Part shown: positions 60,399 to 64,000 of the stretch, in pieces
How the letters are laid out: each line of letters opens with the position of its first letter
How positions within the stretch are numbered: the first letter of the stretch is position 1
Source of the DNA: Polyangiaceae bacterium
Lineage (GTDB): Bacteria > Myxococcota_A > Polyangia > Polyangiales > Polyangiaceae
Direction: 5' to 3'
DNA: 64,000 nt
Assembly: GCA_020633205.1 (NCBI GenBank)
Contig: JACKEB010000013.1
Location: forward strand, 372,001 to 436,000
The notes under the pieces: model-generated
What the model was told of the DNA's origin: nothing
What the model saw: only the letters and a program-made list of their open reading frames with translations
The model's database searches: none
Program-made: the position numbers and the translations under genes

Positions 60399-61361
60399 GT
60401 GATCACGCCGCTCTCACCCGCTCGGGATCCTTTTGCTCACCGGCTTCAGCTGTTCACCGGCAAGGGAGGGGTGGGAAAGTCGACGTTGGTCGCCTCCCTC
60501 GCTCTCGAGGCGGCCCGGCGAGGCATGCGTCCCTTGGTGGTGGAGCTTGGCCACCGCGCGAGCATGGAGGCGGTGTTTGGCCAAGGTCCCATTGGCTACG
60601 AGCCCCATGACGTGGGTCGCGGAGTCAGCGCGATGAACCTCGGCGTGGAAGGCGCCCTCGCTGACTACGTGTCCGACAACTTGCGCCTCGGTGGCTTCGC
60701 GAAGCTCGTTCTCGACAACAAGGCGCTCGGGCGCTTCCTCTATGCGGCGCCGGGCGTCGCCGAGGTGGTGACCTTGAGCAAGCTCAAAAGCCTTGTGGAA
60801 ATGCGCAAGGCCGATGGTCAGCCGTACTGGCACCCAATCTACGTCGACCTGGACGCCACGGGGCACGCGCTCATGTTGCTCGAGCTTCCGCGGGTGCTCG
60901 ACGGTTTGGTCGGCGCCGGTCCGCTCCGGCGACTGCTCTCGAGCGTGAGTGACCTCTTGGCGGACAGCAACAAGGTCATCCTGAACCTGGTGACGCTGCC
61001 TACGGAGCTCCCCGTTCAAGAGACCCTCGAACTCTATGAGAACCTGGATCGCGACCACCGCATTCAGCTCGGCCGTCTGTACGTCAATCAAGTGCCCGCC
61101 GAGCCGCTCAGCTATCAGGCGCTGAGCGTGGTGGATGATCTCGCCGAAGCGGGCATGCGTGCCGGAGATCGCGAACTGTCCGATGACATCGCCCTCGGCC
61201 GCGCGGCCTTGCGGCGATTTGGTCGTGTGCGCGATCAACTGAAACGACTCTCGGCTCGCGTGCGTATCCCCCTCGTGGAACTGCCCCGACTCACGACCGG
61301 CGAGGTCAGCCTGCAGGAGCTGCAGCGCCTGGGCCGCCTCGCGGTGGGGGACGAAGCGTGA
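60399..61361 (+). CDS. ArsA/Get3-like ATPase 1
   Basis: The 320-residue protein starts at a GTG and has the deviant Walker A GKGGVGKST (21-29) of ArsA/Get3. Further motifs are weak, and the usual switch Asp in DTAPTGH is replaced by the segment YVDLDATGHALMLLELPRVL, which keeps D-TGH. Its C-terminal half is helical. Bacterial Get3-like pairs are of unknown function. It overlaps the second ATPase by four bases. Confidence 0.82.
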   Translation: MITPLSPARDPFAHRLQLFTGKGGVGKSTLVASLALEAARRGMRPLVVELGHRASMEAVFGQGPIGYEPHDVGRGVSAMNLGVEGALADYVSDNLRLGGFAKLVLDNKALGRFLYAAPGVAEVVTLSKLKSLVEMRKADGQPYWHPIYVDLDATGHALMLLELPRVLDGLVGAGPLRRLLSSVSDLLADSNKVILNLVTLPTELPVQETLELYENLDRDHRIQLGRLYVNQVPAEPLSYQALSVVDDLAEAGMRAGDRELSDDIALGRAALRRFGRVRDQLKRLSARVRIPLVELPRLTTGEVSLQELQRLGRLAVGDEA

Positions 61362-62719
61362 TGACCGTCCAAGGGGCAGGGTCGATTGAAGGCGCAGGGC
61401 CGGTTCAAGCTGCAGCGCCGTCTCGAGCTGCAGCGCCGTCTCAAGCTGCAGCGCCGTCTCAAGCTGCAGCGCCGTCTCAAGCTGCAGCGCCCGTGAGTTC
61501 CCAGCCCAGCAGTCGCCGCGCAAACTCCGAGCAGGACCATCAGCGCGCCGAGACGTTCCTCGCGGATCACAAGCTGATTGTGTGTGTGGGGCCTGGGGGC
61601 GTCGGCAAGACCAGCGTCGCTGCGACGCTGGCGCTCGAGGCGGCGAGGCGCGGGCGGCGCGCGCTCGTGCTCACCATTGATCCAGCGCGGCGTCTGGCGA
61701 CCGCGCTTGGGCTCGATGGGTTGGACGATGGTGTGCGCGCCGTGCCGACGGAGGAGCTCTTGCGCTACGGCGCCCGCGTGGAGGGACGGCTGGATGCCGC
61801 GATGTTGGAGACGCGCGCATCTTATGACTCGCTCATCGAGCGGCTGAACGGCGCCGGTGAGTCCACCCGCAAGATCCTCGAGAACCGCGTGTATCAGGCG
61901 TTCTCTCGCACCTTGGCCCGCAGCCACGCGTACGTCGCCATGGAGCGTCTGTACGACGTCGTGGAGAGTGGGGACTACGACTTGGTGGTGCTCGACACGC
62001 CGCCGACTCGCTCGGCCCTGGATATCCTCGACGCCCCGGGGCGACTCGCACGCTTCCTTGACGATGAGGCCGTGCGCTGGTTCCTGAAGCCGCGCTTTGG
62101 CGGCGGGGCGTTGTCGCGCTTGATTCCGAGCGGAGGCGCTGCGGCGACGCGCATCTTGGGTATGCTCGCGAGCCGGCAGCTGGTGGAGGAACTGGTGGGC
62201 TTCTTCTCGGTGCTCTGGCACCTGAAGGAGGGCTTTCAAGCGCGCGCCGAGGCGGTGCAGAGGATTCTCCGCGCGGATTCGACAGCGTTCTGCCTGGTGT
62301 GCTCGCCGTCGCGAACTAGCCTGTGGGACGCAGCATACTTGCGCGACGGCTTGCTGGAGCGTGGTGTGCCGCTCGGCGCGGTGATCTTCAATCGCGCCTA
62401 CGTCGCGCGAGCCAGCGACCCTGCAGAAAAGGTAGGTTGGGCGCCTCCTCAGGATCCAGCGCAGCGCCTGGGGTCGATTGGCCTTGAGGGGCGGAGAGTC
62501 AGCGAGGCGATGTTGGTGTTACTTCATGAGCTAGCCAAGCTGCGCCAAGACACTGCCGCATGGAATCATGTCGCGCAGGCCGCGACGGACCGCTTCACCG
62601 AGCGTCTACCGAAGGATTGCCTCAGCGTGCGGTTGCCCGAGCTCAGTGAGGACCCTCGGGATTTGATCGACTTGCTCCAGCTCTCCCGTGCGCTGTTCGA
62701 TTGGGAGAGTCGTACTTGA
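61358..62719 (+). CDS. ArsA/Get3-like ATPase 2 with an AAAPSQ-repeat N-terminus
   Basis: The 453-residue protein (GTG 61358 or ATG 61361) has a low-complexity N-terminus with about five AAAPSQ/R units. The ATPase follows: Walker A GPGGVGKTS (78-86), TIDPARRLATALGL, and the DTPPTRSALDIL switch. Its 18-base DNA repeats (61404-61490) are listed separately. Coupling with ATPase 1 suggests a heterodimer or two-part chaperone. Function not known. Confidence 0.83.
   Translation: MMTVQGAGSIEGAGPVQAAAPSRAAAPSQAAAPSQAAAPSQAAAPVSSQPSSRRANSEQDHQRAETFLADHKLIVCVGPGGVGKTSVAATLALEAARRGRRALVLTIDPARRLATALGLDGLDDGVRAVPTEELLRYGARVEGRLDAAMLETRASYDSLIERLNGAGESTRKILENRVYQAFSRTLARSHAYVAMERLYDVVESGDYDLVVLDTPPTRSALDILDAPGRLARFLDDEAVRWFLKPRFGGGALSRLIPSGGAAATRILGMLASRQLVEELVGFFSVLWHLKEGFQARAEAVQRILRADSTAFCLVCSPSRTSLWDAAYLRDGLLERGVPLGAVIFNRAYVARASDPAEKVGWAPPQDPAQRLGSIGLEGRRVSEAMLVLLHELAKLRQDTAAWNHVAQAATDRFTERLPKDCLSVRLPELSEDPRDLIDLLQLSRALFDWESRT
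61404..61490 (+). repeat. In-frame 18-base tandem repeat in ATPase 2
   Basis: The unit CTGCAGCGCCGTCTCAAG recurs about five times with at most one change. Being a multiple of three, copy changes would lengthen or shorten the N-terminus without frameshift. Confidence 0.85.
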
Positions 62720-63885
62720 AGCGAGCTGGGCTCTGCTCAGCGCTGCTGCTGTGCTTCGCCTCGACGACGTCGGCGGCGCAGGCTGCGACGCCTGAACGTC
62801 AGGGCACACCCGCGCGTCCACAGACGGCCCAGCGGTCGCCGGCCCAGCCTGCGTCGCAGGAGAGCAACGACGAGGAACTCGAAGCCGATCCGTTGGCGAC
62901 GGGGCTCGCGATCTTCCCCGGTGCGATCGTCCACGGCACGGGGCACTTCGTCGCCGGGCGAAGCGAAACCGGGCGCCGCTTGCTGCTCACGGAGGGGATT
63001 GGGCTGGGGCTCGTGCTCCTCGGTGGTGGCACCCTGGCGCTGACGGGAGCGGCGCGCGACTGGGTAGGGCCAGCGGCCGCGGTGACGATCGGCGGCGCCG
63101 GCTTGGTCGGCCTGTCTTTCCTCGCGGATGTATGGGGCGTGGCGATGCCGGACTCTTGGCGCAGCAATGGCGGCGGCAAGGCCTACTCCACGAGTCGCAT
63201 TGGTGTGAGCCACGTCTCGGACCCACAGTTCGCGTACGAGCGGTTCCTGACCGCCGGCTTCGAACAATGGCTCGGGCCGGTGCGCATCGCGCCGAGCGGC
63301 TACTTCGGGCTCGACTCGCAGAATGAGCGGCTTCGCCTCGCGCTTGCCCCGCGCGTGCTCGGGGCGACGCCCGGTCGTCCCGCGAGGGACGGGAGCTTCG
63401 TCGACGTCGAGGTCGCGCTCACTCGCCACGACTTCCCATCCGAAGGCTTCTTGAACACGACCTTCGAGACTTCGGTGCTTGGGAGAATGGACTTGCAACA
63501 CTTTGCGCCCGACCTGCGAGGCAGCTTCGCTGAGATGGGTGTTGGCTGGGGCATCACGCGTACCGCCTATGACATCCGCGGACTGAACGGCGCGACGATC
63601 GAGCCCGACTACACGGAGCTCTTGCTCTTCCAGCTGGGCTTCGGCGCCTATTTTCGTGGCGATCGTGGCGAGTGGCGCGCCTACTACGACCACCGTCACG
63701 ACGACTACGCCGCGGGGCTCCTGCTCCACGGCCTCGGCAGTGGCGTGGCGGGTCACTTCGGGCTCGACGTCGACTACTACTTCAAGAGCCGCCTGCTCGA
63801 GGACCGCCTCGGCGTCGGCTTCAACGCCGAGGTCGGCTCGGCCTACATCCTTGGGCTGTCACTGCTTTACCGGGAGGAAATGTGA
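62716..63885 (+). CDS. Secreted outer-membrane-like protein of the ATPase operon
   Basis: A TTG at 62716 overlaps the ATPase 2 stop (TTGA) and gives 389 residues with a signal peptide (about 1-22). There are two hydrophobic segments (about 90-130), then a long beta-strand-rich region typical of an outer-membrane barrel (RIAPSGYFGLDSQNERLRLA, YYFKSRLLEDRLGVGFNAEV), ending in LSLLYREEM. No family is recognised. It is co-transcribed with the two ATPases. Confidence 0.72.
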   Translation: MKRAGLCSALLLCFASTTSAAQAATPERQGTPARPQTAQRSPAQPASQESNDEELEADPLATGLAIFPGAIVHGTGHFVAGRSETGRRLLLTEGIGLGLVLLGGGTLALTGAARDWVGPAAAVTIGGAGLVGLSFLADVWGVAMPDSWRSNGGGKAYSTSRIGVSHVSDPQFAYERFLTAGFEQWLGPVRIAPSGYFGLDSQNERLRLALAPRVLGATPGRPARDGSFVDVEVALTRHDFPSEGFLNTTFETSVLGRMDLQHFAPDLRGSFAEMGVGWGITRTAYDIRGLNGATIEPDYTELLLFQLGFGAYFRGDRGEWRAYYDHRHDDYAAGLLLHGLGSGVAGHFGLDVDYYFKSRLLEDRLGVGFNAEVGSAYILGLSLLYREEM

Positions 63886-64000
63886 TGGGCTGGCAACGTA
63901 CGGCTTTGGCTCTGGGGCTTCTCGGCCTGGCGGCGCAAGCGGCGTGTAGCACGCGCCCCGCGGAGGAACGCGCGGAGCGCGATCAAGAAGTGGGTCACGC
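63885..64000 (+). CDS. Lipoprotein (partial, C-terminus off the window)
   Basis: The ATG at 63885 shares a base with the upstream stop and has GGAGG seven bases upstream. Only 38 residues are visible: a signal peptide and lipobox (LAAQAAC) followed by a charged stretch. It continues past the right edge as the fourth gene of the ATPase operon. Confidence 0.75.
   Translation, partial: MGWQRTALALGLLGLAAQAACSTRPAEERAERDQEVGH

Noticed and set aside
60399..62719. ArsA-like ATPases as candidates for the missing FlhG
   Set aside because: Their motifs and lengths are ArsA/Get3-like, not MinD/FlhG-like, and they are far from flhF in an unrelated operon.

Overview
The window is GC-rich, densely packed DNA from a Gram-negative bacterium, most likely a member of the Myxococcota. 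Three things point there. The secreted peptidase-like protein at 37317-38930 ends in a MYXO-CTERM type sorting tail (Cys-Ser-Cys, one hydrophobic helix, Arg cluster). There are many lipoproteins with low-complexity linkers. Sigma-54 type -24/-12 elements and enhancer-binding proteins are frequent. The classical myxobacteria glide and lack flagella, so the near-complete flagellar locus filling the first 40 kb is the main feature.

Layout. (1) 1-9215, minus strand: a DUF115/Maf-type motility glycosyltransferase cut by the window edge, csrA, then flgM-flgN-flgK-flgL (anti-sigma factor, chaperone, hook-filament junction) and the sigma-54-driven flgG-flgA-flgH-flgI-flgJ rod/ring operon. (2) 9302-11509, minus: an outer-membrane barrel plus lipoprotein pair behind its own sigma-54 promoter, and a receiver-less sigma-54 activator that is the likely flagellar master regulator. 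(3) 12067-27327, plus: flgB-flgC-fliE, then fliF-G-H-I-J-K, flgD-flgE, fliL-M-N-O-P-Q-R and flhB. (4) 27328-30906: hexanucleotide microsatellites, GC-rich repeats next to a four-helix-bundle (S23/IVP-like) gene, a frameshifted lipoprotein gene and a secreted protein made of six 16-residue Cys repeats. (5) 30914-34938, minus: flhA-flhF-fliA. (6) 35390-39912: a double Spy-like Met/His-rich lipoprotein, a VanY-like MYXO-CTERM protein with its partner, and fliW. From about 40 kb on the genes are mostly not flagellar: greB, a frameshifted DUF2071 gene, an SDR, hydrolases, an HxlR regulator with a divergent target, two UbiA prenyltransferases, a GlrR/GlrK/lipoprotein-like two-component operon divergent from a sigma-54-driven GT2 glycosyltransferase, an LMW-PTP/fructosamine-kinase pair, a lower-GC cassette of three unknown genes, and an operon of two ArsA/Get3-like ATPases with an outer-membrane protein and a lipoprotein.

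How it works together. The activator at 10436-11509 probably turns on sigma-54 promoters in front of flgG, flgB, fliF, fliW and the envelope pairs. FliA made from flhA-flhF-fliA, restrained by FlgM, would then run late genes. CsrA, antagonised by FliW, would set flagellin translation. Flagellin (fliC), fliD, fliS, motAB, flgF, flhG and chemotaxis genes are not in the window. I saw no rRNA, tRNA, CRISPR array or insertion sequence; this was by eye, without a covariance-model search. Gene starts were moved from the longest open frame where a ribosome-binding site, signal peptide or 4-base stop/start overlap gave a better choice.
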